Source of the DNA: Halalkalicoccus jeotgali B3
Lineage (GTDB): Archaea > Halobacteriota > Halobacteria > Halobacteriales > Halalkalicoccaceae
NCBI RefSeq assembly: GCF_000196895.1
Contig: NC_014297.1
Span: 868,001-932,000, forward strand
Length of the DNA: 64,000 nucleotides
Direction: 5' to 3'
The notes under the pieces are model-generated. The model ran no database searches. It worked only from the letters and a program-made list of their open reading frames with translations, and was not told the origin of the DNA. This document shows positions 15,985-25,391 of the stretch, in pieces (positions within the stretch are counted from its first letter, which is position 1; each line of letters begins with the position of its first letter). The translations under genes were made by a program, and so were the position numbers.

Positions 15985-17575
15985 CGGTGCCGACGCCCTT
16001 GCTCCGCCCCTCGCGAAAGACGAACCGTTGGCCCTCCTCGACGAGGTAGGGCCGGAACTTGAACCGAACGCGGGTCCGGCCCGTATCGCCCGGGAGGAGC
16101 CGTTCGTCCGTCGGTGTGAACACGCCCGCCTCGCTGATCGTCTCGAGGTGAACGACCGGTTCGTAGCCCGTGCCGATCCGCGTGGGGTGATTGAGCACCA
16201 TCACCTCGGCGTCGAACTCCCGGACGGGTTCGGGCTCGGCCTCGCGGGGAAGCAACACCATCCCGCGCTCGATATCGGCCTCCCGGACGCCCTTGAGCGC
16301 GATGCCGACGATTCGGCCCGCTTGGGCCGTATCCACCCGGTGATAGTGCATCTCGATCGAACGGACCTCGACCTCGGCGAAGGTGCCGTCCGCGAGCGGG
16401 CCCAACAGGAGTTCGTCGCCGGCCTCGACGACGCCCGATTTCACGGTGCCCGAGGCGACCGCCCCGACGCCGGTGATCGAGTAGGTGCGGTCGACGTACA
16501 TCCGGAACTCGCCCGCGTCGTTCGTGCGTTTGGGGAGGCCCTTGAACAGCGCGTCAAGCGTCTCCAGTCCCCGCCCGGTGACGGCACTCGTCCGCAGGAT
16601 CGGGACGACCGTCTCGTCGATCTCCTCGATCGCGGCGGCCACGCCGTGGCGCGCGACCGGAAGCGGCGTGCGCCCCACATCACGAAGGAGGCGCTCGACC
16701 TCGCGGGTGACCTCCCCGAGCCGTTCGTCGTCGACCAGATCGACCTTGGTGATCGCGACGACGGTAGGCAGGTCTGTCGCGAGCAACACCCCGAGGTGTT
16801 CGCGGGTCGTCTTGGTGGGGCCGTCGTCGGCGGCCACCGTCAACAGCCCGTAGTCGAGTTTCTGACCGACGAGCCCGCGGATCGTGGTCCGGAGCCACGG
16901 CTCGTGGCCGACGGTGTCGACGAACGAGACCAGCCGGTCTGCCTCCCGGACGACCCCCGCCCGGTCGTCCTTGCGGTGGGGGTTGTCCATGCGGACGGGC
17001 TCATCGTCACGAAAGCCATAAACCGCATACGAGAGGTCAGCCGAGAGGCCGCGTTCGACCTCGTGGGGCTGGACGTCGAGAAAGCCCCGCGTCCCGCCCT
17101 CGCCGTCGTCGCGCTGGCCGGTGACCAGCGAGCCTACGAGCGTGCTCTTGCCGTGGTCAACGTGACCCGCGGTGCCGATCACGACGTGTTCGTCGTCGGT
17201 TTCGAGCATCGCGCCGTTCCGGAGGGTGGCGACCCCCACGAGGCCGTCCCGACCATCGGGGCCGTCGGCGCTCCAGGTTTGGACGTTGTGGATGTGGGCA
17301 CTCGCTTCCTCGGCGAGCAAGGACAGAACGTCCATCGACTCGGAGAAGGCCTCGTGACTGATGCCGGCGATCCCGCCCGAATCGGTGACGCCGACGACGT
17401 AGGTCGCCTCGCCGTCGCCCGAGAGCACGCGGTGGCGCAACTGGGCGGCCAGACTCTCCATTCGCCCGCCCTCTAGGTGTTCCGTTCTGGTGAGCCGCTC
17501 CTTGAACTCGACACTGCCGCCCTCGTGCTCGCCGTGTTCGATCGCCTCGCGCAACACGGCCCGGTCGGCGCTCAT
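15953..17575 (-). CDS. GTPBP1/2-like translational GTPase
   Basis: 540 aa. An N-terminal domain (1 to about 130) precedes a GTP-binding domain with G1 GTAGHVDHGKST, G3-like FVDTVGHEPW, G4 ITKVDLV and a TSAVTGRG region. EF-Tu-type beta-barrel domains II and III follow, ending VGTVTDVNPSDRD. The layout matches GTPBP1-type elongation-factor relatives, implicated elsewhere in ribosome rescue and mRNA turnover. I chose ATG 17575 because the longer frame adds 17 residues of low-complexity leader. The C-terminus overlaps the mch-linked gene by 32 bases. Confidence 0.9.
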   Translation of the reverse strand: MSADRAVLREAIEHGEHEGGSVEFKERLTRTEHLEGGRMESLAAQLRHRVLSGDGEATYVVGVTDSGGIAGISHEAFSESMDVLSLLAEEASAHIHNVQTWSADGPDGRDGLVGVATLRNGAMLETDDEHVVIGTAGHVDHGKSTLVGSLVTGQRDDGEGGTRGFLDVQPHEVERGLSADLSYAVYGFRDDEPVRMDNPHRKDDRAGVVREADRLVSFVDTVGHEPWLRTTIRGLVGQKLDYGLLTVAADDGPTKTTREHLGVLLATDLPTVVAITKVDLVDDERLGEVTREVERLLRDVGRTPLPVARHGVAAAIEEIDETVVPILRTSAVTGRGLETLDALFKGLPKRTNDAGEFRMYVDRTYSITGVGAVASGTVKSGVVEAGDELLLGPLADGTFAEVEVRSIEMHYHRVDTAQAGRIVGIALKGVREADIERGMVLLPREAEPEPVREFDAEVMVLNHPTRIGTGYEPVVHLETISEAGVFTPTDERLLPGDTGRTRVRFKFRPYLVEEGQRFVFREGRSKGVGTVTDVNPSDRD

Positions 17576-17658
17576 ACCCGAGGAGTAGCGGGACGCGAAC
17601 AAAAACCACTCGTTTCGTGATACCATCTCTCACACTATCGCTCCACTGAGTACCGCAC

Positions 17659-18102
17659 TCATTCGGTCAGCCGGTCGTAGGCGGTCGTGACCTCCTTGAA
17701 GGCTTCCTCGTCGCCACCCCGGTCGGGATGGGTGGTTTTGACCTTCTCGCGGTAGGCTCGTTTGATCTCCCCGATACCGGCCCCGGGGTCGAGGCCGAGT
17801 GTCCGGTAGGCCTCTCGCTGGGTCGGTCCCGAGGCGGGCCGGCGCGGCGGGGGCGTGTGACTCCGCCGTCGGGATCGGGTACCCGGCCGCGATCGGGCAC
17901 GACCCGGTCGGCGGGCACGGTCCCGGATCCGGGTGGCGAGCCGGCCGGTCCCCTGATACCACAGCAGGTAGCCGGTGACGGCAAACGGGAGCGCGATCGC
18001 GAGGGGCACCGGGGTCCCGTAGACCGTCGCCGCCACGAGCATGGCGGCGCTGATCCCGGCGAACACCGACGCGAGCCCTATCAGCAGCCGAGATCCGGTC
18101 AC
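17659..18102 (-). CDS. Membrane-anchored J-domain protein
   Basis: 147 aa from GTG 18102. Two TM helices (about 5-27 and 33-50) are followed by a very basic linker and a C-terminal J-domain: YRTLGLDPGAGIGEIKRAYREK, the HPD triad in THPDRGGDEEAF, and the final helix. J-domains stimulate Hsp70 ATPase; the membrane anchor suggests a local co-chaperone. The frame can extend to ATG 18177, but that codon overlaps the ATG of the opposite-strand zinc-finger gene, so the shorter start seems more likely. Tail region is next to the GTPase gene. Confidence 0.85.
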   Translation of the reverse strand: MTGSRLLIGLASVFAGISAAMLVAATVYGTPVPLAIALPFAVTGYLLWYQGTGRLATRIRDRARRPGRARSRPGTRSRRRSHTPPPRRPASGPTQREAYRTLGLDPGAGIGEIKRAYREKVKTTHPDRGGDEEAFKEVTTAYDRLTE

Positions 18103-18175
18103 GGCCGCCCTAGGGAGTCGGAGACCGTAAACGTCCCGCCGGGAGAGTAAAGCGGATCGCGCGAGAACGACAGCC

Positions 18176-18316
18176 ATGAGCCGGTCCGGCCTCTGTCAGC
18201 ACTGCGAGAGCGCACCCGCGAACCACACCTGCCCGAACTGCGGGAGTCTGGTCTGTGAGCGACACTTCGACCGCCAGCGAGGGGAGTGTGCGAGTTGCTC
18301 GGTCGGGATGGGGTAG
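18176..18316 (+). CDS. 46-aa cysteine-rich zinc-finger protein
   Basis: Too short for many gene finders. The frame ATG 18176 to TAG 18316 encodes a chain with eight cysteines and three histidines, in the order CQHC, HTCPNC, CERHF, CASC, a pattern like HIT or B-box zinc fingers that bind two zinc ions. The metal-ligand spacing is too regular for chance. It is divergent from the J-domain gene (their ATGs share the palindrome CATG) and converges on the MFS gene. A protein-interaction role is inferred; the partner is unknown. Confidence 0.75.
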   Translation: MSRSGLCQHCESAPANHTCPNCGSLVCERHFDRQRGECASCSVGMG

Positions 18317-18333
18317 CCCCCGCGAGCGGCCGG

Positions 18334-19626
18334 TCAGCTCCGGGCGATGATCCCGCGGACGTCGTCGAGAAGGAAGGCCAGTCCACCGCCCTCGATGGTC
18401 TCGTGGACCTGCGTGTAGACGAGCACGACCCCGACACAGGCGAGGATGCCGCCGAAGGCGAAGGGAATCGGATAGCCGTAGCGGATCAGGAACCCGGAGG
18501 CCAGCGGGCCGATCGCGGTTCCGAGCCCGAAGGCCATCGTCAGCACCGACAGTTGGGTCCCCGAGGAGCCCTCGCTGGTCAGATCGCCCGCCAGCGCCAG
18601 CGCGGGCGCGAAGACCATCGCCGCCGCCAGCCCCTGGAGGGCCCGTGCGGCGATCATCTGCCAAGGTGCGACGACCAGCCCCTCCGCGACGGTGACCGGC
18701 GCGAGGATCACGAGGCCGGCGAGGATGAACGGTCGGCGGCCGTAGCGGTCGCTGGCCCGGCCGATGGGCGTCTGGACGAGCACTTGGACGAGGACGAAGG
18801 CGGCGAACTCGATGCCAAAGAGGGTCGCGCCCTGTTCGAGCCGGGCGTTGACGCTCGGCTCGATCGCCGAGAGCAGCGCGATCCCGATCGCCATAAAGAG
18901 CGAGGCGACCCCGAGGGTGAAAACGGGGTCGAGCAGCCCCTCGGCGTCGTGGTCCAGGATCGCGATCGAGGTCCCCTCGGGGTCGTGAGTCCGCTCGACG
19001 TCGGGGTCGCGGACCAGCACCGTCACGAGCAGGAAACTGATCGCCGCCGAAACCGCCGCGATGTAGAAGGCGGCCTCGAACCCGCTCATCTGCACACCGA
19101 GAACCGTGTAGGGGCCGCCGTTAACCACGGTCCCGGCAGCGATCGGGCCGATCCCGAACCCGAGCAGCCGGAAGGTGTTGTACGTCCCCATGCTTCCCCC
19201 GCGGGTCGTGTCGGTCGAGAGTTCGTTGACCAGCGCGATCGAGGCCGTGATCGTGAATGCGACCCCGATCCCCTGGGCCGCGCGGATCGCCAGCAGCGCC
19301 CAGTAACTCGATCCCAGCGAGTACGCGAAGTTCGCGAGCGTGAGCACTCCGAGACCGAGCAGGACGAACGGCTTGCGGCGACCGACCGTGTCCGTGATCC
19401 GGCCCGCAAACGGCTGGAGCGCGCTGTTGAACAGGCCGAACGCAGAGAGGATCACTCCAGTGAGAAGCGCCTCGCCTAGTCCGAATGTCGTCCCCGAGAC
19501 GACGCCGCTCGCGACGTACAGCGGCAGGACGACGATCAGAAACGAGTTGCCGACGGCGTCGGCCGCCCGCGCCATCGAGAGGGTCAACACCTGTCGATCG
19601 ACCCCGAACACCATCGCGTCGCTCAC
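18334..19626 (-). CDS. Major facilitator superfamily transporter
   Basis: 430 aa with about twelve hydrophobic helices. The loop 2-3 signature is DTVGRRKPFVLLG, and DRYGRRPFIL repeats it between helices 8 and 9, as in MFS drug or sugar efflux permeases. Substrate unknown; the drug:H+ antiporter branch is likely by general resemblance. I chose GTG 19626 (VSDAMVFGVDRQV); the longer frame adds 16 polar residues. Convergent with the small zinc-finger gene and divergent from truA. Confidence 0.88.
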   Translation of the reverse strand: MSDAMVFGVDRQVLTLSMARAADAVGNSFLIVVLPLYVASGVVSGTTFGLGEALLTGVILSAFGLFNSALQPFAGRITDTVGRRKPFVLLGLGVLTLANFAYSLGSSYWALLAIRAAQGIGVAFTITASIALVNELSTDTTRGGSMGTYNTFRLLGFGIGPIAAGTVVNGGPYTVLGVQMSGFEAAFYIAAVSAAISFLLVTVLVRDPDVERTHDPEGTSIAILDHDAEGLLDPVFTLGVASLFMAIGIALLSAIEPSVNARLEQGATLFGIEFAAFVLVQVLVQTPIGRASDRYGRRPFILAGLVILAPVTVAEGLVVAPWQMIAARALQGLAAAMVFAPALALAGDLTSEGSSGTQLSVLTMAFGLGTAIGPLASGFLIRYGYPIPFAFGGILACVGVVLVYTQVHETIEGGGLAFLLDDVRGIIARS

Positions 19627-19816
19627 GACGGTCTCGCCCTCCGACCTCGTCGGAACGTGGCCCGTCCGGCCCACGCCCGGTGCGTGCTTCGGGAAAACAT
19701 CAGTCCTCGATAACTCCGCCGCTGGGCGTGATCAACGCTTCGAAGGGAGTAATCGACGGGGGGAATCGGGCGGCGCGAGCCGAGGGGACTATCGGCACCG
19801 ACGCGTTGTCCCCCGT

Positions 19817-20617
19817 ATGCGCGCGTTTCGCATCGCCTACGACGGAGCCCCCTATTACGGCTTTCAGCGCCAGCCGGACGTCGAAACCGTCGAGGGCGTC
19901 CTGTTCGATGCGCTCGATCGGTTGGTGACGTTCGAGGGCGAGAAACCCGCCGGCTACGCCGCGGCCGGCCGAACCGACAGGGGCGTCTCGGCGCTCGCAC
20001 AGACTGTCGCTTTCGAGGCTCCCGAGTGGCTCACGCCCGCGGCGTTCAACAGCGAACTCCCCGGCACGGTTCGGGCGTGGGCGTCGGCGGACGCCCCCGA
20101 TGACTTCCACGCCCGATACGACGCCCGATCCCGAACCTACGCCTACTACCTCCACGCCCCCGGGGCCGACGTCGAGGCGATCCGGGGCGTTCTCTCCCGT
20201 CTCTCGGGGACTCACGATTTCCACAATCTCACGCCCGAGGACGGCCCGACGACGCGGACGATCACCCGGGCGCGTGCAAATCGAGAGGGGCCGTTCGTCG
20301 TCCTCACGCTCCGGGCCGACGGCTTCCTCAAGCGCCTCGTCAGGCGGGTCGTGACGCTGGTCGTCGACGTCCTCCGCAGCGAGCGCGACCCGACGTACGT
20401 CGAGCGGGTCCTCTCGAAGGAGCGTCTCTCGGGTCCGGAAGGGATCGCTTCGGCGCCGTCCGAACCGCTCGTCCTCGTTCACACGGCCTACGACCTCGAC
20501 TTCGAGATCGACGCCCGGGCCGCCGAAAGCGCCCGTGAGGTGTTCGAAGAAAAGCGCGTCGACCGCGAGACGGGCGCGCGGGTCGCCGGACGGATCGCGG
20601 GCGAGCTCGACGGGTAG
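19817..20617 (+). CDS. truA: tRNA pseudouridine(38-40) synthase TruA
   Basis: Makes pseudouridine at positions 38-40 of tRNA anticodon arms. The 266-aa chain starts MRAFRIAYDGAPYYGFQRQPD, the usual TruA opening, and has the catalytic motif AAGRTDRGVSALAQ with Asp54 as nucleophile. The SRTYAYYL and GTHDFHNL elements follow. ATG 19817 is chosen because the family starts there; the open frame upstream is antisense to the MFS gene. Monocistronic by spacing. Confidence 0.95.
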   Translation: MRAFRIAYDGAPYYGFQRQPDVETVEGVLFDALDRLVTFEGEKPAGYAAAGRTDRGVSALAQTVAFEAPEWLTPAAFNSELPGTVRAWASADAPDDFHARYDARSRTYAYYLHAPGADVEAIRGVLSRLSGTHDFHNLTPEDGPTTRTITRARANREGPFVVLTLRADGFLKRLVRRVVTLVVDVLRSERDPTYVERVLSKERLSGPEGIASAPSEPLVLVHTAYDLDFEIDARAAESAREVFEEKRVDRETGARVAGRIAGELDG

Positions 20618-20654
20618 CCACAAGGGCTATGCTGATTCTTCAGTAGCTTCGCAT

Positions 20655-20888
20655 ATGACTGACTCGAAAACAGACGCTGCCCTCTTACTGACGGTGGGGA
20701 CCGTCCTCGGAATATCTGCATTGGTCCTCCTACGATTCGGTTCTTACTCGGCCTCGATTAACGTTGCTGTGATCGTGCTTGTCTGGCTTCCATCCCTTCT
20801 GTTGATCTTCGCTTGCTGGTGGTTCACGATTCGTGGTCTCGTCTTAGCCGTGAGGGTCGCAATTCGAGAATCCGATTACTCCCAGTGA
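20655..20888 (+). CDS. Small membrane protein, two TM helices
   Basis: 77 aa from ATG 20655, preceded by an AT-rich stretch (TTCTTCAGTAGCTTCGCAT). Hydrophobic spans at about 8-30 and 35-60 are followed by a short charged end. Composition is visibly less GC-rich than its neighbours, so it may be a recent acquisition. Its stop overlaps the end of the M28 peptidase gene, tail to tail, by 13 bases. No family recognised. Confidence 0.6.
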   Translation: MTDSKTDAALLLTVGTVLGISALVLLRFGSYSASINVAVIVLVWLPSLLLIFACWWFTIRGLVLAVRVAIRESDYSQ

Positions 20889-22198
20889 TCTGGCCAGACC
20901 TCCGCAGCGCGCATCCCGATCTCGGCGTCGCTTTCTCGTAACTGCTCGCGGAGTTCGCTCTCGTCGATCCGCGGTATCTCGCTTCGGGTGAGCTCGCGGA
21001 CCAACAGCGCCGTGAGGATCGCGTGCTCGCGGAGATTGCGGGGATCGACCTTATCGCGGGTGTCGGCGTGGGTATGTCCCCAGCCCCGACCGCGCTCGGC
21101 CCCGCTCGGGGCCTGGCTGTGTAACTGAAGCGCCGGAACGCCCCGCTGGAGGAACGGCCAGTGGTCGCTGTAGGGGTGGGGATCGCGCGAGAACGAAACC
21201 GGCTGGCCCCATTCGCTGCAGGTCTCCCGAGTCAGCTCTTCGATTCGCTGCGAGCCGTGGGTGTACGCTTGCAGGTTTCGAAAGCGGCCCGCGCCGTCGA
21301 CGTTGACGACCGCCCGAACCGAGTCGGGATTCAGTGAGTCGGCAAGCGCCGCCGCACCGATCAGCCCGACTTCCTCACAGCCCACGCCCGCGACCCGGAC
21401 CCGACAGTCGAGCTCCATCTCCGAGAGGATTCGGGCCGCGCCCGCGACGACGGCGATCCCACAGCCGTTGTCGAGTGCGCCCTCCGCGATGTCGTGGGCG
21501 TCGTAGTGACCCAGCAGAACGATCTCCTCGCTCCCCTCGCCCAGCGTCCCGTGGACGTTCTGGCTCGTTCCTCGTTCGGTGCTCGCCTCGACCGAGAGCT
21601 TCGCCCGGGCGCCCTGGCTGGCGTAGTCGCTCAGCCATGCACCGGTCTCCTTCGAGACGCCGACACCGGGGGCAGCGGCCTCCGCGTCGAACCGGAGTGC
21701 CCCTGTGGGGGGAAGTTGACCGGGGACGTGGTTCGCGAAGACGAACGCCTCCGCGCCAGCGGCGATCGCGTGGCCGAACTTCTCCATCCGGTGGACGAAC
21801 CGACCCTTCTCGGGGGGCGTGGTCGTGCTCGCGACGGCGATCTTGCCCGCGACGTCGCGTTCCTCGATCTCCTCGGGCGTCCCGTAGCCGACGTCGACGA
21901 GCTCGCCCGCGACCTCGCCGGCCGCGGAGTACGGCAGCGCGAGCGTCCCGAAGGAGCGCTCGACGGGGTCAGTGATCGCGAACTCCGCCCGGCCACGGTC
22001 CCAGCGGTTCATCTCGAACTCCTCGACCTCGATTCCCGAAACGCCCCCGTCCTCGAAGCTCTCCGCGACGAACCTGGCGGCGCGGCGCTCGCCGGGATGG
22101 CCGCCCATGCGCTCGTCGAGTTCGGTCAGGCGGGTCAGCAGTTCCCAGGCGTCGTCGTCGTGCCACGCGGACCCCACTACGGTGTCGATTTCAGTCAT
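20876..22198 (-). CDS. M28-family zinc aminopeptidase with PA-like insert
   Basis: 440 aa; di-zinc exopeptidase. Metal ligands fall in the M28 order: LGHYDAHD (H/D), GALDNGCG (D), CEEVGLIG (catalytic Glu then Glu ligand), NVDGAG (D), and HSQ/DHWPFLQ with a further His near GHTHADT. The N-terminal half holds a PA-like segment (GYGTPEEIEERDVAGKIAVA). No signal peptide is seen, so it appears cytoplasmic. ATG 22198 begins MTEIDTVVGSAW; the longer frame adds 14 residues. Divergent from pepF. Confidence 0.9.
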   Translation of the reverse strand: MTEIDTVVGSAWHDDDAWELLTRLTELDERMGGHPGERRAARFVAESFEDGGVSGIEVEEFEMNRWDRGRAEFAITDPVERSFGTLALPYSAAGEVAGELVDVGYGTPEEIEERDVAGKIAVASTTTPPEKGRFVHRMEKFGHAIAAGAEAFVFANHVPGQLPPTGALRFDAEAAAPGVGVSKETGAWLSDYASQGARAKLSVEASTERGTSQNVHGTLGEGSEEIVLLGHYDAHDIAEGALDNGCGIAVVAGAARILSEMELDCRVRVAGVGCEEVGLIGAAALADSLNPDSVRAVVNVDGAGRFRNLQAYTHGSQRIEELTRETCSEWGQPVSFSRDPHPYSDHWPFLQRGVPALQLHSQAPSGAERGRGWGHTHADTRDKVDPRNLREHAILTALLVRELTRSEIPRIDESELREQLRESDAEIGMRAAEVWPDHWE

Positions 22199-22290
22199 AT
22201 CGGGGGCTCGCACGCCCGCTACATGGTCGTTGTGTTGCACCCGTTGGTGAACCGCTACTGTTTAGTCCGTACTGACACGTACCGTGTGTA

Positions 22291-24081
22291 ATGAGTTCGA
22301 TCCCCGAACGCGAGGAGATCGCCACGGAGTACACCTGGGACCTCGAGAGCATCTACGCGAGCGACGACGACTGGGAGGCCGCCTACGAGTCGCTCTCCGA
22401 GCGGATCCCGGAGCTCGAAGCCTACGAGGGACACACGACCGAGGGCGGCGAGACGCTGTACGAACTGCTCTCGCTCCGCGAAGACGTCATGCGCGACCTC
22501 TCGCAGGTCGCCGCTTACGCCCGGATGCGTCGCGACGAGGACACCCGCGATCAGGAGTACCAGGCGCTGACCGCCCGCGCCCAGTCGCTGGCCTCCGAAG
22601 CGTCGAGCGCGGTGAGCTTTCTGGAGCCCGAACTCCAGGACCTCTCGGAGGACGAGCTCGACGAGCTGATTGACGAGGAACCCGCACTCGCGGAGTACGA
22701 CCACTACTTCGACGACGTGCTGCGGATGAAACCCCACACCCGCTCAGCGGAAGTCGAGGCGCTGCTCGCGGAACTGGGCGAGATCACCGGCGCCTCGGGC
22801 GAGATCTACACCATGCTCTCGAACGCGGACATGGAGTTTCCCACGGTCGAGGACCCGGACGGCGAGGCAGTCGAGATCACGCAGGCGAACTTCACGAAAC
22901 TGCAGAAGAACCCGAACAGGACGTTCCGCCGCGAGGTCTACGAGGCGTTCTACGACACGTGGGAGGAGGTACGAAACGCAGTCGGAACCTCGTATAAGAA
23001 CAGCGTCAAAGCGGACGTCAAACTCGCGCGGGCACGAAACTACGACACCGCCCGCGAGGCGGCACTGGACGGGCCGAACATCCCCGTCGAGGTTTACGAC
23101 AACCTCGTCGACACGGTGCGGGAGAACCTCGACGCGCTCCATCGCCACAGCGACCTCAAACGGAAGGCGCTCGACGTCGACGAGCTGCGGATGTGGGACC
23201 TCTACATGCCGGTCGCCCAAAGCGAGAGCCCCGACATCGGGTACGACGAGGCCGCAGAACACGTCGTCGAGGCGGTCGCACCGCTCGGCGAGGACTACCA
23301 GTCCCGCGTCGCGGAGGGGCTCGACTCGCGGTGGGTCGACGTCTACGAGAACGCCGGCAAACAGGCGGGTGCGTACTCCGGGGGAACGTACGACACTCAG
23401 CCCTTTATCCTGATGAACTACCAGGACGACATCCCCTCGATGTACACGCTGGCCCACGAGTTCGGCCACTCCCTCCATTCACAGCTCACCAGCGAGCACC
23501 AGCCCTACACCTATTCGGGCTACGAGATCTTCGTCGCCGAGGTCGCCTCCACGGTCAACGAGGCGTTGCTGACCCATCACCTGCTCGAAACCGTCGAGGA
23601 CGAACGGTTCCGCCTGCACGTACTCAACGAGTATCTCGAACGCTTTCGCTCGACGCTGTATCGCCAGACGATGTTCGCCGAGTTCGAACACCGCGCCCAC
23701 GAGATCGACGAGGAGGGCGGCGCGCTCACGCCCGACGCGCTCGACGAACTCTACGGCGAGCTCAAAGCCGACTTCTACGACCCCGCGGTCGTCGACGACC
23801 GGATCGCCCGCGAGTGGATGCGCATCCCGCATTTCTACCGGGCGTACTACGTCTATCAGTACTCGACGGGAATCAGCGCGGCCGTCTCGCTCTCGAAGCG
23901 GATCCTCGAGGAGGGCGAGTCCGCCGCCGCGGACTACCGCGAGTTCCTCCGGTCGGGCTCGACGGAGTACCCACTCGAACTCCTCGATATCGCGGGCGTC
24001 GACATGCGTTCGCCCGAGCCCATCGAGGACGCGCTTGCCGTCTACGACGAGTACCTCGGGGAGATGGAATCGCTGTTGTAG
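22291..24081 (+). CDS. pepF: Oligoendopeptidase F (M3B)
   Basis: Cytoplasmic zinc metallopeptidase that cleaves short peptides. 596 aa: a long N-terminal helical part (PepF N-domain) precedes the M3 catalytic core with the HEFGH zinc motif at 389-393 (H389, E390, H393) and the downstream third-ligand Glu in the EIFVAEVASTVNEAL stretch. Size and motif match PepF. It heads the run to pan, both in protein turnover. Confidence 0.94.
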   Translation: MSSIPEREEIATEYTWDLESIYASDDDWEAAYESLSERIPELEAYEGHTTEGGETLYELLSLREDVMRDLSQVAAYARMRRDEDTRDQEYQALTARAQSLASEASSAVSFLEPELQDLSEDELDELIDEEPALAEYDHYFDDVLRMKPHTRSAEVEALLAELGEITGASGEIYTMLSNADMEFPTVEDPDGEAVEITQANFTKLQKNPNRTFRREVYEAFYDTWEEVRNAVGTSYKNSVKADVKLARARNYDTAREAALDGPNIPVEVYDNLVDTVRENLDALHRHSDLKRKALDVDELRMWDLYMPVAQSESPDIGYDEAAEHVVEAVAPLGEDYQSRVAEGLDSRWVDVYENAGKQAGAYSGGTYDTQPFILMNYQDDIPSMYTLAHEFGHSLHSQLTSEHQPYTYSGYEIFVAEVASTVNEALLTHHLLETVEDERFRLHVLNEYLERFRSTLYRQTMFAEFEHRAHEIDEEGGALTPDALDELYGELKADFYDPAVVDDRIAREWMRIPHFYRAYYVYQYSTGISAAVSLSKRILEEGESAAADYREFLRSGSTEYPLELLDIAGVDMRSPEPIEDALAVYDEYLGEMESLL

Positions 24082-24134
24082 GATCGGCCGCCACCCAAAG
24101 GCACTTTTGACGCGCTTTCCTAGGAGGAACATCA

Positions 24135-25352
24135 ATGGCCCATAGCCCCTCTGTTCCCGACCGCCCGGATCTGGATCTCGACCCCGAGATGCCCGAAGGC
24201 GAGCAGCTCGACGCGCTTCGCGATCACTACGTCGATCTGGTCCGCATCAACGACCAGCTCGAAGCGCGCATCGACGAAGCACACGACCGTCGAGAGACGC
24301 TTCACGAGCGCGTCGATTCCCTCGAACGCGAAAACAGCGCGCTCAAGACCGCTTCGCTGTACGTCGCGACCGTCGAGGAGTTCACCGAGGACGGCGCGGT
24401 CGTCAAACAACACGGCACGAACCAGGAGGTCCTGACCGAGATCGAGCCCTCCCTCGCCGAGGACCTCGCCGCGGGCGACCGGGTCGCGGTCAACGACTCC
24501 TTTGGCGTCGAGACCGCCCTCGACGTCGAGACCGACGCGCGTGCCCAGGCCATGGCCGTCGAGGCGAGCCCCGACGTCTCCTATGCCGACATCGGCGGGA
24601 TCGACGACCAGATCCGCGAGGTCCGCGAGGCCGTCGAGGACCCGCTGACGAACCCCGAGCAGTTCGAGAAGGTCGGTATCGAGCCGCCGGGCGGCGTATT
24701 GCTGCACGGGCCACCAGGGACGGGCAAGACGATGCTGGCGAAGGCGGTCGCGAACGAGACCGACGCCACGTTCATCAAGATGGCCGGTTCGGAGTTGGTC
24801 CAGAAGTTCATCGGCGAGGGCTCGCGGCTGGTTCGGGACCTCTTCGAACTCGCGCGGGAACACGAGCCGGCGATCGTCTTCATCGACGAGATCGACGCCA
24901 TCGCGGCCACCCGCACCGAGTCCAAAACCTCGGGCGACGCGGAGGTCCAGCGTACGATGATGCAACTCCTCTCGGAGATGGACGGCTTCGACGAGCGCGG
25001 CGAGATCCGCATCATCGCTGCGACGAACCGCTTCGACATGCTCGATCGCGCCATCCTCCGGCCCGGCCGGTTCGACCGCCTCATCGAGGTGCCCGAGCCC
25101 GACATCGAGGGCAGAACGCGGATCCTCGAGATCCACACCGAGGAGATGAACGTCGCCGAGGACGTCGCCTTCGAGCAACTGGCCGAGGACACAGAAGGGT
25201 TCAGCGGTGCGGAACTCGCGAGCCTCTGTACGGAGGCGGGGATGTTCGCGGTCCGAGACGACCGTACCGAGGTCCGCACCGAGGACTTCAAGGAGGCCCT
25301 CGAAAAGGTCGCTACCGACGCCGAGAACGACACCCGCTACTACGTCTACTAG
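24135..25352 (+). CDS. pan: Proteasome-activating nucleotidase
   Basis: Hexameric AAA ATPase cap that unfolds substrates for the 20S proteasome. 405 aa: N-terminal coiled coil (about 25-65, DQLEARIDEAHDRRETLHER), OB domain, then the AAA module with Walker A GPPGTGKT near 192, Walker B IVFIDEIDAIA and the RPGRFDR arginine finger. The C-terminus is RYYVY; the usual HbYX gate-opening motif would have Tyr second from the end, and here that place is Val, with Tyr at third from the end. Whether this terminus opens the proteasome is therefore uncertain. It follows pepF by about 50 bases. Confidence 0.95.
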   Translation: MAHSPSVPDRPDLDLDPEMPEGEQLDALRDHYVDLVRINDQLEARIDEAHDRRETLHERVDSLERENSALKTASLYVATVEEFTEDGAVVKQHGTNQEVLTEIEPSLAEDLAAGDRVAVNDSFGVETALDVETDARAQAMAVEASPDVSYADIGGIDDQIREVREAVEDPLTNPEQFEKVGIEPPGGVLLHGPPGTGKTMLAKAVANETDATFIKMAGSELVQKFIGEGSRLVRDLFELAREHEPAIVFIDEIDAIAATRTESKTSGDAEVQRTMMQLLSEMDGFDERGEIRIIAATNRFDMLDRAILRPGRFDRLIEVPEPDIEGRTRILEIHTEEMNVAEDVAFEQLAEDTEGFSGAELASLCTEAGMFAVRDDRTEVRTEDFKEALEKVATDAENDTRYYVY

Positions 25353-25391
25353 GATCGAACCCCCTTTGTCCGCGCCCGGTCGAGATCGGAT

